Shown piece after piece: positions 8,978 to 21,678 of a DNA stretch of 64,000 bases. The DNA is from Talaromyces rugulosus (Eukaryota > Ascomycota > Eurotiomycetes > Eurotiales > Trichocomaceae), in NCBI RefSeq assembly GCF_013368755.1, contig NC_049561.1, positions 7,209,915-7,273,914 of the forward strand, read 5' to 3'. The translations under genes were made by a program, and so were the position numbers. The notes under the pieces were generated by a model, which saw only the letters and a program-made list of their open reading frames with translations, had not been told where the DNA came from and ran no database searches. Position 1 is the stretch's first letter. Every line of letters starts with the position of its first letter.

Positions 8978-11900
8978 ATGGCAAACGCTTTGCTCTGCCC
9001 CCCGGGCAGCGACAATAAATGGGGCCCCCGCGTCAACCCCGATTGTCGGGCTTTTGACTTCACTGTCTTATTCCAGGATGTCTTCTTCAGCGTGTTCCCA
9101 GCATCGTTGTTTTTGATCGTTGTGCTGCCGCGACTACAATTCCTGCGCTGTGCCCCGGTGAAGCTGACATCCTACAGACTCGTCGTCTGCAAACTCGTAC
9201 GCATATACCACTGCTTTACTGAATTGCGTAAACTGCTACATTTCCCACTAACAATACATGCCAAAGTCACTCCTCGCTATCTTGTTCGCCCTGCAGGTTG
9301 TCTTCACTGCATTCCAAACAACAACGTCAGCCATCCATACAAAATTGTCCCTGACATCTGGACTCCTGAATATAGTTGCTACATTCGCAGCGGCTTTCCT
9401 GTCTTTTGCAGAAGATCAGCGTACTGTGCGACCATCAGATGTTCTTGTGGTCTACTTTTCGGTTGCAAGCATTGTCTACATGCCCCGGTTGCGTACGCTA
9501 TGGCTCATTCCATCTATCACAGCCCACCAAAGTCTATGGACTGCCGTCTATGTCTTCACTATAGCAAGTCTAATTGCAGAGTCGGCGAGGAAGACAAGGT
9601 TCCTACGGCGGCTGTATCAGAGCGTGACCCCGGAACAAGGTGGTGGGTTTTGGAGCCGGTGTCTTTTTATCTGGGTCCTCCCCTTCTTCCATCAGGGTTA
9701 TTCCAAACCACTACAGCTTGAAGACATGCCCGAAGTTGATGACAGCCTCGCTGGAGAAACCGCAGAGCAAAAGCTTCAAGCAGCATGGGACATAACCACT
9801 CCTGACCGACGACGACGTCTGCTCTACGCTACGTTTCGCGCGTACGGATGGGCCTTTCTGTCCGGCATTCCGCCTCGTCTGGCCTTGACGGCACTCACCT
9901 TTGCGCAGCCATTTCTCATTACGGTGCTTGTGGATTGGATGGGAACAACTGCAGCACCGGCAAACTATGGTCCGGCGCTTACAGGAGCTGTTGTGCTTGT
10001 ATATTCTGGTATGGCGGTGTGTGTATTCGTTGCACGAAACCTGGTTTCAAGCATATTAATCATTCAAGGATAGGTTTCAACAGCAATATACTGGCGTCAA
10101 ACGTATCGCTTTATCACAGCTATTCGTGCGGGGCTTGTCTCTATTATTTACACCGCAACGACGGGGTTGAAGGGCATCCAAATCAAAGACATGGCAGCCA
10201 TCACTTTGATGGACACTGACGTAGAGCGGATAGCCTCAGATTTCAAATCCATCCACGAGGTTTGGGCATCGGCCCTGGAAGTTGGAGTTGCGTTATGGTT
10301 GTTAGAGCGGCAGGTCGCTATCGCGTGTTTGATTCCAGCTGTCATATGTCTGGTGTCAGTACTAGCTACTATCCCGGTGTCGCGGAAATCAGGGAATGCT
10401 CAACGCAGATGGATCGAGAGGATACAGAAACGATTGGCGGCTACCTCGCACATGCTGGGTGAAATGAAAGCCGTGAAAATGCTCGGGCTTACAGATGTTA
10501 TGTTCACGGTGGTTTCAAGACTGCGAGAGATCGAGATCAAAACTTCAGAACGGTTTCGGAAACTTCTTTTATGGCAGATTTCTCTTTGTAAGAGGTTCTG
10601 TTTTAAATTTTGAGTAACTCGTGGACTAACGTTAGATAGCTAATATTCCTACGGATTTTGCGCCCTTTGCGACCTTTACAACATATGCTGTGATCTCGGT
10701 TGTAAAAGCAGACGATTCGCTAAACCTGGCACAGGCATTCACTTCTCTTTCTCTGATTTCCCTTCTCACGAGCCCTTTGCTTACCTTCTGTCAAGCCTTG
10801 CCTTCCATCGTCCAAACGATCGCCTGCTTCGGGCGCATTCAGGAATACATCCTCGATAAACATGCGCTAGCTCCTCTGGAAACTCACGCCGAAGGCGTCT
10901 CAGGGGGTGCGATGGAACTGCGAGAATATAATCGATCCACTGCATCTACCTCGCCTTTGGTATCATTCGTCAATGCGGACATTTCCTGGTCCCCGGACAC
11001 CCAGGTTGTGCTGCATGATCTAAATCTGAACATCGCCCAAGGAATCACCGTGCTTATCGGCCCCGTCGGGTCGGGGAAATCAACCGTGCTAGAAAGTATT
11101 CTCGGTCAAACATGCGTTAAGCGCGGTTCATTAAATTCAACACTGACGAAAGTCGCGTATTGCTGCCAGACGCCATGGATTACAGACGGCACCATCCAAG
11201 ATAATATCACGGGAGGAGCTGAAATTGACGACAGTTGGTATCAATTTACTATTTCTGCTTGTGGTCTGGAAGCAGACATGACGGCACTTACGAAGGTGAT
11301 ATGCCCAGTAGGACTGGGAGCAAAGGAGTGTTTCTCAGCGGAGGACAAAAACAACGGGTTGTGAGTTCCTTGTTCTAGTCGCTGATGTGAGAGTATTGTT
11401 TACGGGCGGAGATTCATTGATGATCGCAGGCTCTTGCCCGTGCTGTCTATTCCAAGAACCAGGTCTTGGTTTTGGACGATGTTTTTAGCGGACTGGATTC
11501 AAAGACGATCAGTGTGATATCTCGTCGTCTCTTTGGCAGGGAAGGCTATTTCAAGGCCACTGGACGATCGTTGATTCTGGCCACGCATACGCGTAACTAA
11601 ATTGATTCGTGCTGCTAAATAGACTACTAACGATCATCAGAGCAAATCCTTTCTCATGCAGACAATATCATCGTTCTCGACGACGGCAGGGTAGTCGACC
11701 ATGGACCGTCCACGGAGATTCTGGCACGAAGGTCAGATATTATTGCGGGATCCCTCATGCCCGTGCACAATTTGCTCCTGTCATCACCTGTAGATGAACC
11801 CCTACCTTGCGAGAAAGCGGACGAAACCCAAGTCTTCGTCGGTGACGCAGACAGTATACATTCCAACCCTACCCCTACAGCACAAAAGGGCGGTACCTGG

Positions 11901-14044
11901 TCTGTGTACATGTACTACTATCACAGTGCGGGATTTGTCTCCGTCATCCTTCTCGCATTTTTCTCTGGGCTTGAAGCATTTGGGTCCAGCTTTGCAAGTA
12001 AGAGACATCCCCTGCCAATCCGATTACAAAAGATCTAAAGACGTGTTTCTAGCTGTATGGCTTCAATGGTGGACAGAAACAAACTCGCAGCAGCCAAATA
12101 AGGAGCTGTGGAAGTACTTAGGGGTCTATGCCTTGCTCTTCGGCTTATCTTTTCTGGGCGTCGTCGCGGGTTGTTGGTGAGTTAGACGAGTCGTTTTGTT
12201 ACCATGGTAGAGAGAGCTGACAGATGCTAGGGTTTTCCTTATCAATATCATTAGGACCACCGGATTGAGTCTACATCGTAATCTTTTACAGACGACTCTC
12301 GAGTAGGCCCCTCCGAGGTCAATGCATTGGAAATACCGTCCTGGCAATTCACAGGTCACCATTCTCTTTCTTCCACAGGGTAAGCACGGGGTCGATAACG
12401 AATAGGTAGCAATCTCACATAATTGCCCTCGGTCTTCCAGGTCTAACCAATATTTTAGATTCAGCCAGGATATGCAATTGGTCGATATGGAACTCCCTAT
12501 GAACGGAGCCCAGTTTGTCACAGGCACAGTCCACGTCCAGTGTGTGTTTAGGAGTTTGTCTACTGACCTCTTAGCAATAAACAGGCGCCTTCTCGTGTTT
12601 TGCCAAGTTGATCATTCTCTGTATCCTTGGGAAGTATCTTGCAGTATCCGTTCCATTTGTGCTGGGGATCCTATTCTTCATCCAGCGGTATTATCTGCGG
12701 ACATCCCGCCAAGTTCGACTCGTAGACATCGAAGCCAAGGCTCCTCTGTACAACCATTTCATCGAGACTATCCACGGTCTCTCGACCATCCACGCCTTTA
12801 AATGGGAGTTTCGATTTCGGGAACAGGGCAAAGCATACCTGAATGATTCTCAGAAGCCTTTTTACATGCTCTTCTGCATTCACATATGGCTACAATTGGT
12901 CCTGGACTTGATTGTGGGTGCGATTACAGTCATCATCGTCGCTACTATGACATCCATGAGAAACCGCTTTACTGCTGGGTCCATTGGTGTTGCGCTAAAT
13001 CTTGTTCTCACGCTCAATCAGTCCCTTGCCCAGATGATAAAGTCCTGGACGACGTTGGAGACATCCATTGGCGCCGTATCGCGCGTTCGGGATTTCGTCG
13101 GAGATACGCCTTCAGAGTCAGACATTTTAATTACACCGTCTCGCGTACGACCCGAATGGCCTTCTCATGGTGTCATTGAATTTATAGGTGTTTCGGCTTG
13201 TTACAAGTATGTTGATTATACTGAACCAGACCATCAAAACAAAAAAAAAATAGAAAACTCACCCATAATCCACAGTTCTACAAGCGTACCTGTACTTCAA
13301 AATCTATCTCTGCGAATCCGAGCAGGAGAAAAAGTCGCCATCTGTGGGCCTTCCGGTAGTGGGAAAACATCATTCATCCTAGCTCTTCTCCAGATGATCG
13401 ACGTCCAACAAGGCCGCATCACAATAGACGACGTGGACCTGTCAACAGTGCCGCGAAACACGCTTCGCACACGGCTGAATACTGTCCCTTCAGACCCATT
13501 TTTCATGCCTGGCACGGTCCGATTTAACCTGGATCCGCATGGGGATGCGACGGATGAAAGTATCGAGTCTGCTATCAACAAGGTCGGCCTGTGGAAGCGC
13601 ATCAGCTGTGAAGGAGGACTAGATGCCGAATTTTCCGTGTCGGACTGGTCTTCTGGAGAGAGACAGTTGTTAGCACTGGCGCGAGCACTCAATGTGCGCA
13701 GCCGTATCTTGATCCTAGACGAAGCCACCAGCAGGTAAGCCTGTACCAGTCGTTCACGACAGGGCTTTTATATATATATATATATATATGTAGATGTAGA
13801 TCTAACGTTTAATAGCGTCGACTGGAAAACCGAGGCCGTCATGCAAGACGTCATCGATACAGAATTCGCGTCCTCGCAAACAGTAATCGCTATTCTACAT
13901 CGTTTACGACACATCGATCGATTCGACCGAGTTGTTCTGCTGAAGAGCGGGCAGATTGTGGAATGTGATAGTCCACGAGTCTTGCTTGCGCGGAACTCGG
14001 AGTTCCGTAGACTGGTCATGTCGTTGGAAAACAGTGAAATTTGA
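8978..14044 (+). pseudogene. ABCC-type (MRP/YCF1-like) transporter, frameshifted
   Basis: A nearly complete full-length ABC exporter split by many short introns. Exon 1 (8978-9196) has the fungal ABCC start CPPGSDNKWGPRVNPDC and a TMD0 segment. Exons 9267-10020, 10084-10587 and 10640 onward carry TMD1 (FIWVLPFFHQGY; YWRQTYRFITAIRAGLVS; LKGIQIKDMAAITLMDTD) and NBD1 with Walker A GPVGSGKS (about 11060). The signature LSGGQKQR near 11337-11360 is readable only after a frame change between about 11305 and 11325, where roughly five extra bases sit. NBD1 Walker B follows (VLVLDDVFSGLDS), then TMD2, in which exon 12229 onward meets an in-frame TAG at 12304-12306 after LLQTTLE. NBD2 has Walker A GPSGSGKT, signature SSGERQL, Walker B ILILDEATS and an LHRL switch region in the last exon ending at 14044. 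One frameshift and one stop make a functional product unlikely unless these are read errors. Its place 1.2 kb from the precursor suggests a former exporter for the cluster (inference). Confidence 0.8.
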
Positions 14045-14525
14045 GTTCTTTTTAGGCAGGAGAGAGCATTAAAGTCTTTAAAGAAGCGTCTCATAGTCTG
14101 CGGTTCTGTCGTAGACGCATTGGCCGTGTCACGCCCGGACCTTGTGTCAAGGGTTGTTTTGTAAGCATATCAATACTTAGATTGCATTAACTGCCCTCTT
14201 TCACTTCCCTGCAGGCATTGTGACCTTATCCAACCTACGAGAAGTTTGCTAAGGTTGCCGCAACGGCCCAAGGTGAGGAGCCGATAAGATGGAGGGTGAC
14301 TTATCAAACAAGAGGCCAGATGTTTTGTCGTATTGTGCCATACTGCTGCTGTATCTGGGGATGTGGTCTGGTGAAAGATGGCTGATGCGGGCAAGTCATC
14401 CATTTTCCCTTCAATTAATTTTATTTATTTCTTTGTTCTGTCAGTTCAACTGCTGACTACTGTTTCTCCTGATAACAGATCACCTGCGCCCACCGGCAAA
14501 TTTACACCCAGGCAAATTTTCATCC
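14045..14525. other. Spacer, no gene seen
   Basis: No coding or repeat signal is recognised between the ABC transporter relic and the regulator relic. Confidence 0.4.
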
Positions 14526-15917
14526 TTGTCTGACTTGGGAGTCAAGGGGTATGGCAATGTTGACCACAGAGGCCCACTATCATTCGAAACCAACATCCTC
14601 CCTCAGCAGTTACACAGCAGCCTGAACCTGAGCCAGCAATGGATGCACTGTAAGGATCAAGAGATGTACTCGCGGTTAGTAGTGTGTTTTTCTACAGCCC
14701 TGCCATTGATTTTACTGGCTAACTAGACCAGACTAACGTACGGGTGGGTGGTAGCAGACCAGGAATGGAGCCTGTTCTACGATACTCCCCCGGGCTTCTC
14801 GGTGGACATGATGACCCATTCATTGCCCACCGACATGAGACTGTGGAAGGCGACCTCTGAAGGAGAATGGGCATCTCTAGCGCCTGAGGTATTCGGGACC
14901 CAGCCCCCGATCTGCCTGCGTGATCTGTATACCTGCTTCATGAACCACGAACTCCGGCCAGGTCGGAGCTCGACGCTCCCTCTGCAGTATCTGCGCCTAC
15001 TGCTCGTGCCACTGCACGGTATGGTGTGCCATCTGAGACAGTGGCTTCAGTCCTTCCCCAACTGCCCCGTACGATGGCGCAAGAGTAGCCAGGGGCTCTC
15101 CAACCCAGCAATCCACGCACAGCTCGACCAAGTGTAGGCTCTGTTACCTGAATGGTTCAACCTAGCCATTCACTCGGCAACCAATTCCCCTGCTGGCCTA
15201 TCCATGCTCGCCATGTACCACCTCATAGCCCTGAACGCCATGACCAGTTTCCCTAATATCGAGGACACCATGCTGCGTGGACCACCCGAACGACCTGAGC
15301 CGCCAAACCCTCGCGGATCTGGCCCGTGTCCCTTAGGTTCCTGTCCGTCAACCATCGCCGATGATAGTGGAGAGGAGGCCCTGGTCCACTGCGGGCAGAT
15401 TCTGCGCCTTGTGCGACCCATGCCACAGCCAGACCAGCCACTCTGGTGGCCTGCCATCGTGTACCGCGTTGCGCTGATCACCATATTCCTGTCAATGAAA
15501 CGGCTTCCCCACAACTGGCTACCTGCGGTCATGCTCGGGCAGATGGTTTAGGATACGGCCAGCAATTCTGGTACCAGTAACAGTAGTAGCGTTATCTCCC
15601 TGATGAGAAACCCACTATCGACCGATCCAGTCGATGCCCCACCGCTTCACCGCCCCGTCGTCCTCAATAACGTGCCAGCCGATCATCCCGAGCTTCTAAA
15701 CTTCATCAAGTACAAGGAGGGCGAACCTTTCCTCGCCGTTCACGATAGTCAACTGGTTGAGTTGAGGCGGCCTCGCGATGTTATGAGCTTTTCCGTCGAT
15801 CTGGCCAATGCGGGATACCAACCGGCACTCAACGCCACAAACTTTCAAATCAGTGTCAAGGATTCTCTGGAACAACTGGCTTACCGGTGGAAGTTCTTAT
15901 CCCAGCCTAAGATATGA
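14526..15917 (+). pseudogene. Fungal transcription-factor C-terminal relic, three TAGs
   Basis: A single reading frame of about 464 codons continues through three stops: TAG at 14724-14726, 15135-15137 and 15549-15551. Around them the protein stays coherent: VCFSTALPLILLAN then TRLTYG.VVADQEW, a segment LPTDMRLWKATSEGEWASL, LPLQYLRLLLVPLHGM, PEWFNLAIHSA, a Leu-rich helix set with MYHLIALNAM, and RPRDVMSFSVDLANAGYQP at the end. The pattern of lPa..lW.A....eW and later helices resembles the fungal regulatory domain of C2H2 or Zn2Cys6 activators, but no zinc finger is found upstream. Each TAG could come from CAG by one C-to-T change in a CpA context, the change favoured by repeat-induced point mutation. 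Family assignment is moderate; pseudogene status is firm. Confidence 0.6.
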
Positions 15918-16592
15918 GGTATTAAAGAGTATCCGGAAACGGAAAAGAAACATTCGTTTGCTGCTGCCTTTAGAGTAAGAAATCTCACATATTGTATATT
16001 GAAGTTATGAAGCTATTTAGAAGTACATGATATTTGAGCACTTGGAAATATAACAGTTCGTAATATGATGATGTATCTTAATTAGTTGGATAGCTCAAGC
16101 CTAAGGATATTACATGACATAAAATATGATTGATCCACATTTCACCTGGTTTAGTATATTCAAACAGTTCAATGTTATCATTTGAAAAAAAGCATAAGAA
16201 TAGAGGATAGAGCACTTGATGACAATATATCTTATTTTAAATAGTGGATAATAATCACCTGGGAATCTCCACAGCTATTTTTTGTAGTGATAAAATCATG
16301 TTTTATCTCTCATTTGAAATAAGTTTCCTGTTTAAATGTGCTTTGGAGCCTATTATAAGAGGATATTGAATGCGAATTAATAGTTTTACTAACTAGTCTA
16401 AGGCAATGATGTTGCTCCAGCAGAGAAAAGATAAATATAGAATAGTACCAACAGGGGATTGAAATATAAAGATACAGACAATAAATAGATAACTCCAGCT
16501 GTCTTTATCCAGAATAAGAAACACCAAACCGTCAAAACAACGATACCGATGCCAAACCGGGCATCAAAATAAGAATTTACCGACTTCAAATG
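15918..16592. other. AT-rich spacer
   Basis: No gene is seen. The sequence is strongly A/T-rich; short open frames here have hydrophobic, low-complexity translations. Confidence 0.4.
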
Positions 16593-16844
16593 TTAGGAAG
16601 ACTCAACCTGTCCCAAATAGGGGAATCTTAGTGTCTTGCTCTTCTCTACCACACTCTCCAGATAGCTGGAGATCAACGGATCCATCCCCCCGTCCAGGGC
16701 TCGTACAATCCAATCCATAAACTCCATTTCTGTAAACTCCTCACCATACATTTCTCGCATATGCTCTGTCATTCCCGCAAAGGCGACCTTTCTTCCACTG
16801 GAATGATATTTGAACAACATCGTGTCTGGCAAAATCCATAGCAT
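16593..16844 (-). CDS. Hypothetical short protein or C-terminal fragment
   Basis: An 83-codon frame with ordinary, protein-like composition: LPDTMLFKYHSSGRK, FAGMTEHMREMYGEEF, FMDWIVRALDGGMDPLIS, ending in VEKSKTLRFPYLG. The amphipathic, evenly mixed sequence looks coding rather than chance and may be the last exon of a larger lost gene. I do not recognise the family. It ends 73 bp from the enoyl-reductase relic start on the other strand. Confidence 0.35.
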   Translation of the reverse strand: MLWILPDTMLFKYHSSGRKVAFAGMTEHMREMYGEEFTEMEFMDWIVRALDGGMDPLISSYLESVVEKSKTLRFPYLGQVESS

Positions 16845-16916
16845 AGACCAACGAATTATTATCGAGTGCAGACCACTCCAAAAGGGAAAACCCTCTCTTC
16901 GACATACATACCCACC

Positions 16917-17685
16917 ATGAACGGGTTACCGACTTCTCAGCAGGCTCTGAAGGTGGCTAGTCTCGGCAAGTTTATACTGGAGACCGGGCACTCGTTGCAC
17001 TAGTTGGGCGCCGATGAGGTGCTGGTGCGGGTGGCTTGTGTTGCACTGAATCCCTATGACGCCAAATCAGTCGACATGTCGCCCAGCCCTGGCGCGACAG
17101 CTGGAGTTGACTTTGCCGGCGAGGTCGTTGCCCTGGGCGAGGGAGCTGACTCGTCCTCCTCCCGACTTGCCTTGGGAAAACGCGTGTGCGGTTGTGTGTT
17201 CGGCAACAACCCGGACCGGCGCGATAATGGCGCCTATGCTGAGTACGTCGCTGTGCCCGCGTCGCTGGTTCTCTGTATCCCGGACTCCATGACTTTTCCG
17301 GAGGCAGCGACGCTGCCATCTGGTATGGCCACCACGGGAGGGGCATTTTACAATGGCCTCAACGTGCCCACACAACTTCAACCGCCTCCAACAGCTGGGC
17401 GCGGCGGCGACCTTTGACTACCGCTCGCCCACCTGTGGTTCCGACCTGCACGACTACACCAACAACCAACTGGCCTTTGCCTTAGACTGCATTAGCTCAA
17501 CTGACTCGATGCAGATTTGCTATGAGGCTATTGGGAGTGCCGGTGGCCGATACGTGTCGCTGGACCCTTTCCCCTTGAACAAACATACTCGCCGAAGTAT
17601 TCGACCAGACTGGCTGTTTATGTTCACGATGTTCGGACTGTGGTGTTCCCAAAATCCCCGCTATACGTTGGTAGTCAGACCCCAT
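16917..17685 (+). pseudogene. Zinc-less medium-chain reductase (trans-enoyl-reductase-like) relic
   Basis: From the ATG at 16917 the frame reads MNGLPTSQQALKV and meets a TAG at 17001-17003, then runs through the GroES-like domain of a medium-chain dehydrogenase/reductase: DEVLVRVACVALNPYDAK, TAGVDFAGEVVALGEG, NGAYAEYVAVPASL, TFPEAATLPSG. At about 17360 the protein jumps by a frame shift to CPHNFNRLQQLGAAATFDYR and LAFALDCISS, which belong to the second half of the Rossmann domain. The expected glycine-rich nucleotide-binding segment, roughly 30 residues, has been deleted at that joint. Similarity fades at about 17680, overlapping the end of the convergent MFS gene. Such reductases partner polyketide synthases; none is present here, so this is a stray relic. 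Confidence 0.75.
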
Positions 17686-19265
17686 TCTCCAATTCGCGCA
17701 CGTAGTATGATCATCACCACGGTCGACACCGCATACGCTGCTCCGCTGAAGACAGCTGCATACACATAGTCGCCCCCGTTCCGGGCGATCGGGGCGCCGG
17801 CAATCGGGGGACTGGTCAAGGCACCCAGACCAGCCACTGCGAAGACGGTGCCCGTCCGATATCCCACCTCAGCGGGCGGGGACAAGGACATCGCAATCAT
17901 GGGCCCCAGTCCAATAGTTGTACCCGAAGTAAAGCCAAAAAGGATGGTGAAGACGATGAGAGTGGCATTGCCGCGCGAGGGAAGCCATGAACCGAGTACG
18001 ACGATAAGGGATGCGATCATGGCGATGATCAAGACGTTAAATTGCCCGTATTTGCGTGCCCAGATTTGGGGGATGGTTCGGCCGAACAAACTTAGATATC
18101 AACCCTGTTAAATTTCTGATTCATGAAGTAGAGATGTCTTGTTGTTTTCTTCTCTCCGCTTCTCTTACCTAACGCCATTTTGAATGGGAATGAGATTGTA
18201 TCCCATCTGGACCGACATGCCATAGTGGATTGAGGATATCACCATGTAAACGTACGGAACAAACATGCCCCCTGCAAAAATTAATTCGCGAAATTAGTCA
18301 GAGAAAGGTGAGCGCAGGTGACGTACAATACGCGAAGAAGCTACCTATGCACATGAGCTGGAAGTTATATTCCCGTAACGGGTTCAGATAGTCACTAAGC
18401 TTGAACTTCTTTGGTGTGTGTGTGACATTTGACGAAATCAACGTCCAGGTGATGAGGAGCAGACCGAGGATTAGAAATGCGCAGGTACGCATGGTCCAGG
18501 CAAATCCAATGTCGGATGGTAGGTGGTTCACCATGAATGGGGAAATGACACCACCCAAAGAGGAGCCGGCGATGGCCAATCCACCAGCCAGTGCGCGGCG
18601 ATCGTGGAGGTAGGTCATCGGCTGCAAAATAATGCTTGTAAGTTTTCTGCCTGGTAAAGAATGGCAGCGACCAGGGGGGCTGGAGCAACACTTACGGCGG
18701 TCATGGATGGAGTGATGATTAACGACGCTCCAAACCCAGAACACACAGACTGACTCAAGATGAATTGATAGTATTTCGTTGACAGACTGGTCATCATGAG
18801 GCCGAAGACGTGCAAAAAGCTGCCGATCATGATCGGAAGACGTGGTCCATAGCCATCATACAGTCGTCCAGCTACGGGTGACATCCCGATCATGAAGAAA
18901 ACTACATTGGAGATGTCAGTTCACCTTATGGTCAAACACGCTACTCGTTGATACTGAAGGAGAAACATACATAGCACTTAGGATATCCAGCCCACTTGGG
19001 AACTCGAATAATCCCGAAGTTGGTTCAGCTCATATTCGGCCTGGAAAACGGCAACACAGTTGACCCAACCAAAGGAAGCAAACATGCCCAGGACACCGCC
19101 AGCTAACGCCAACCAAGCTTTGGTACCCTGCTTCTTGGGGGCCGAGGTGACAGCCGGACTCGCATCTTCCGTGGTATCTGTTTCCGACTCATCTCGATCA
19201 GAAGGCTGCGTACCATTCTCAAGGCTGGACTCGCTATAGGAAGATGGGTCGCGTGTCTTCGACAT
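17661..19265 (-). pseudogene. MFS transporter (monocarboxylate-transporter-like), one nonsense codon
   Basis: Five exons can be joined in phase. Exon 1 (19265-18971) has a Ser/Thr/Asp-rich tail then [20 protein letters not shown] and VGWIS. Exon 2 (18901-18696) has [13 protein letters not shown] and [16 protein letters not shown]. Exon 3 (18621-18327) has [20 protein letters not shown] fourth exon reads [19 protein letters not shown]. The last exon carries [15 protein letters not shown] and [17 protein letters not shown]. This is the fungal MCT-like 12-helix layout. The single defect seen is TAA at 18980-18978, three codons before the GTATGT donor of exon 1. It would come from CAA by one CpA-to-TpA change. 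Unless that codon is suppressed or misread, the product is truncated after about 95 residues. It is divergent from an intact Zn2Cys6 regulator, a common pairing of regulator and transporter. Confidence 0.75.
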
Positions 19266-19686
19266 TTTCGTGAGTGGATTGGGATGTCTTCAAAATTGCC
19301 GAGTTGAGAACGAGGAGGATATTTTGTATAGGAATTTCTCCCACTGGCACAACTAACTCTGACGCTGACTGCGGGCCGAGTCCGTTCGGACTCTAGCGGA
19401 CATGGAGATCTATAATCCTCCTATGCAACATTTCGGGCCATCGGACAAAACATAAACGGGACCACTTCTCCGTCTAATCCCAAGGCGAATCAGCTACAAA
19501 AGGACTGATTCGAGGTTGAAAGGGGTTAGTAGGGGCTGATTAGGTGGGTGGAGCCCGAGTTCGAGCGGTGTTCGTCGAATGCCGCTTCCGATCCCTGTCC
19601 CTCTTCATGTTCCCGTTCCTCTTCCTGCTCCTGTTCTGTCTTCCTCTTCCACTCAGCTAAAATCACTAAGCAGATGATCGGCCAAT
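19266..19686. promoter_or_regulatory. Divergent promoter between MFS gene and Zn2Cys6 regulator
   Basis: A 421-bp spacer separates the MFS start and the regulator start. A CGGACTCTAGCG stretch near 19387 and CGG/CCG trinucleotides at several points could bind a Zn2Cys6 protein, but no clear paired CGG palindrome is seen. Confidence 0.4.
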
Positions 19687-21678
19687 ATGGAATCCACCGT
19701 GCGCGCGCCTCTGCCTTATGGAAATGCCTGTGGCACCTGTGCTCGTGCCAAGTGTCGTTGCGTCCCCCGGAGCGGTGGTGGCGGCCGTTGTGAGAGGTGA
19801 GCGGACTCACTCGGTGTGGAGGAAGACTATCCATGCAGTGAGGTGGGAACTCATTGGGGGGATGTATTCTAATCTGATATTGTTCACAGATGTCATCGTT
19901 TGAACAAAGAATGCCGCGTTCCTCCGGGACGTCGCAAGACCCAGCCCCAAACCATGTCCAGGTCGGTTCAGCTGGAACGGAAACTGGATGGCTTGATGTC
20001 GCTACTGGCCTCGTCCGGCGGTCGGACGGATCTGCCAACGCCGGTTCGGGGGCAGACTGCGCCACAGGGGATGGGGCAAACTGAAGTCGAATCAGAAAGA
20101 GAAGATGAAGAAACATTAGCAAGTGAGGAAGAGTCTCTCCATACTTTTCGAACTCAACGGCTGCAGTTCCTCCCCTTGATCCACATACCAGCCACAACAA
20201 CCGCTCGTGATCTGAAACGACAGTCTCCTTTTCTGTGGCGTTGTATTTCAGCTGTGGAAAGTAAGCGTACAGCACGTCAAACAGCCTTGTGTGTAAGGAT
20301 CCGGGAGTTGGCGGGGAAGCGGCTGCTGGTTGACTGCGATAAGTCCCTGGATCTATTGCAGGGAGTGTTGGTCTATCTTGCATGGTATGTTGTGCTCACC
20401 TCTCATGGTGGTTGAATGACATGGGGTTTGCTGAAGTTCTCTCTCTTCCTCGCTGATTATCCACCAGGGTCACGTTGCACAGCCAGCCGCAAAAATCATC
20501 GCTCTGTATTTATTCCCAAATGGCGATCGGGCTGGTCGTCGAGCTGGGTCTCAACAAGCCCGCGCCTCCGGATCTTAGCATGACAGTCTCGAACTCCAAT
20601 GCCGTCGGCCATATGCCGGGTTTGAAAGCATCGATTTCAACTCTGCGCACGATGAATGAACGCCGAGCAGTATTGAGCTGCTTTGTGCTGACGTCGATGT
20701 AATAGTCCATACCTAGCAAAGAGATTGAGCATCGAATTGACAGGTCCAGTATAGAATCGCGCAGTTCCTAGGTCGAATGGATCCACTACGATGGACCCCG
20801 CATATGAAGGAATGTCTTGATGTCTTAGCGCACAGTGAAGAATCGTCTGGTGATGGGGTGCTAGTCCAGTTCACGCGCACCCGACTTCTCGCGGACCAGA
20901 TTCTTCAAGGCCCCTGGAGTGAGGGCCTGTATGGCGTCAATACAGCGCAAACCCTAGCCGCCTTCCATCTCAAGGTACTCCAGTCACGGTTGGAGACGAT
21001 TAAAGCTGAGATCCCCATTCAACTTGCTGACAACAGTATGCAGATCCCTGGCAATTGAAGATATTTTGTTTACAGCTACTTACTTAACCGGTCTTAGAGC
21101 CCATTCTCTTTCATTTTTACGATACTGAGCTTAGTCTTTATGAGGCCGCCCTGGTTAAGCCCCTTTCAGACGAAGAATTTAGCCCCCAGCGACTTGATCA
21201 CCTTTACACCTGTCTTCGCGTGGTGAAACAGTTTTTTGATCTATTTTTCACAATCCCTCTAGCTGGATACACGTCCCTAGCGCTCCCTTATCTTACACAG
21301 GTGTCGCACGGCTTGGTGACCCTCTTCCGCCTATCGACCTTGGACTACCCGGGATGGGATAAGAGCGCGGTGAAAGGCACGGCGGACATACTTGTCATTT
21401 CAGAGCAGATTGCCACGCGCATGGGCAAGGTGGCGGATGCGGTTGGGATGCGCAGTGAGGGGGCGTATTGCGATCCGTTCAGTAAATTGGGCATGATGAT
21501 GCAGAAGCTTCGGCGTGAGTGGGCAGTACGATTACCAGAGTGCCCGCAGGTGGTAGCCGACCAAAGCTCAGGCGAGCCATCATTGTCGAGCATAGAGATG
21601 GGTGATCTGGATAGCTTTATGGACTGGCCAGAGATGGCGTGGTTGATGGAAGGGGTTGGGACCAGAGGGTTCATATAA
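19687..21678 (+). CDS. Zn2Cys6 transcription factor, 565 aa, intact
   Basis: Five exons in consistent phase: 19687-19796, 19890-20384, 20468-20698, 20755-21035 and 21098-21678. The zinc cluster is split by intron 1: CGTCARAKCRC lies in exon 1, and the last cysteines (CERC, HRLNKEC) are completed in exon 2, directly followed by PPGRRK. A coiled stretch VQLERKLDGLMSLL and an acidic linker come next. The regulatory domain then has LQFLPLIHIPATTTA, SPFLWRCIS, LLQGVLVYLAW, YSQMAIGLVVELGLN, NERRAVLSCFVLTS, MDPLRWTPHM and, in exon 5, FHFYDTELSLYEAAL. Length and domain order fit an LEU3/acetamidase-regulator-like group. Divergent transcription from the MFS gene suggests it controls that transporter. 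It is the only regulator in the left 25 kb without a defect. Its target pathway is unknown. Confidence 0.85.
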
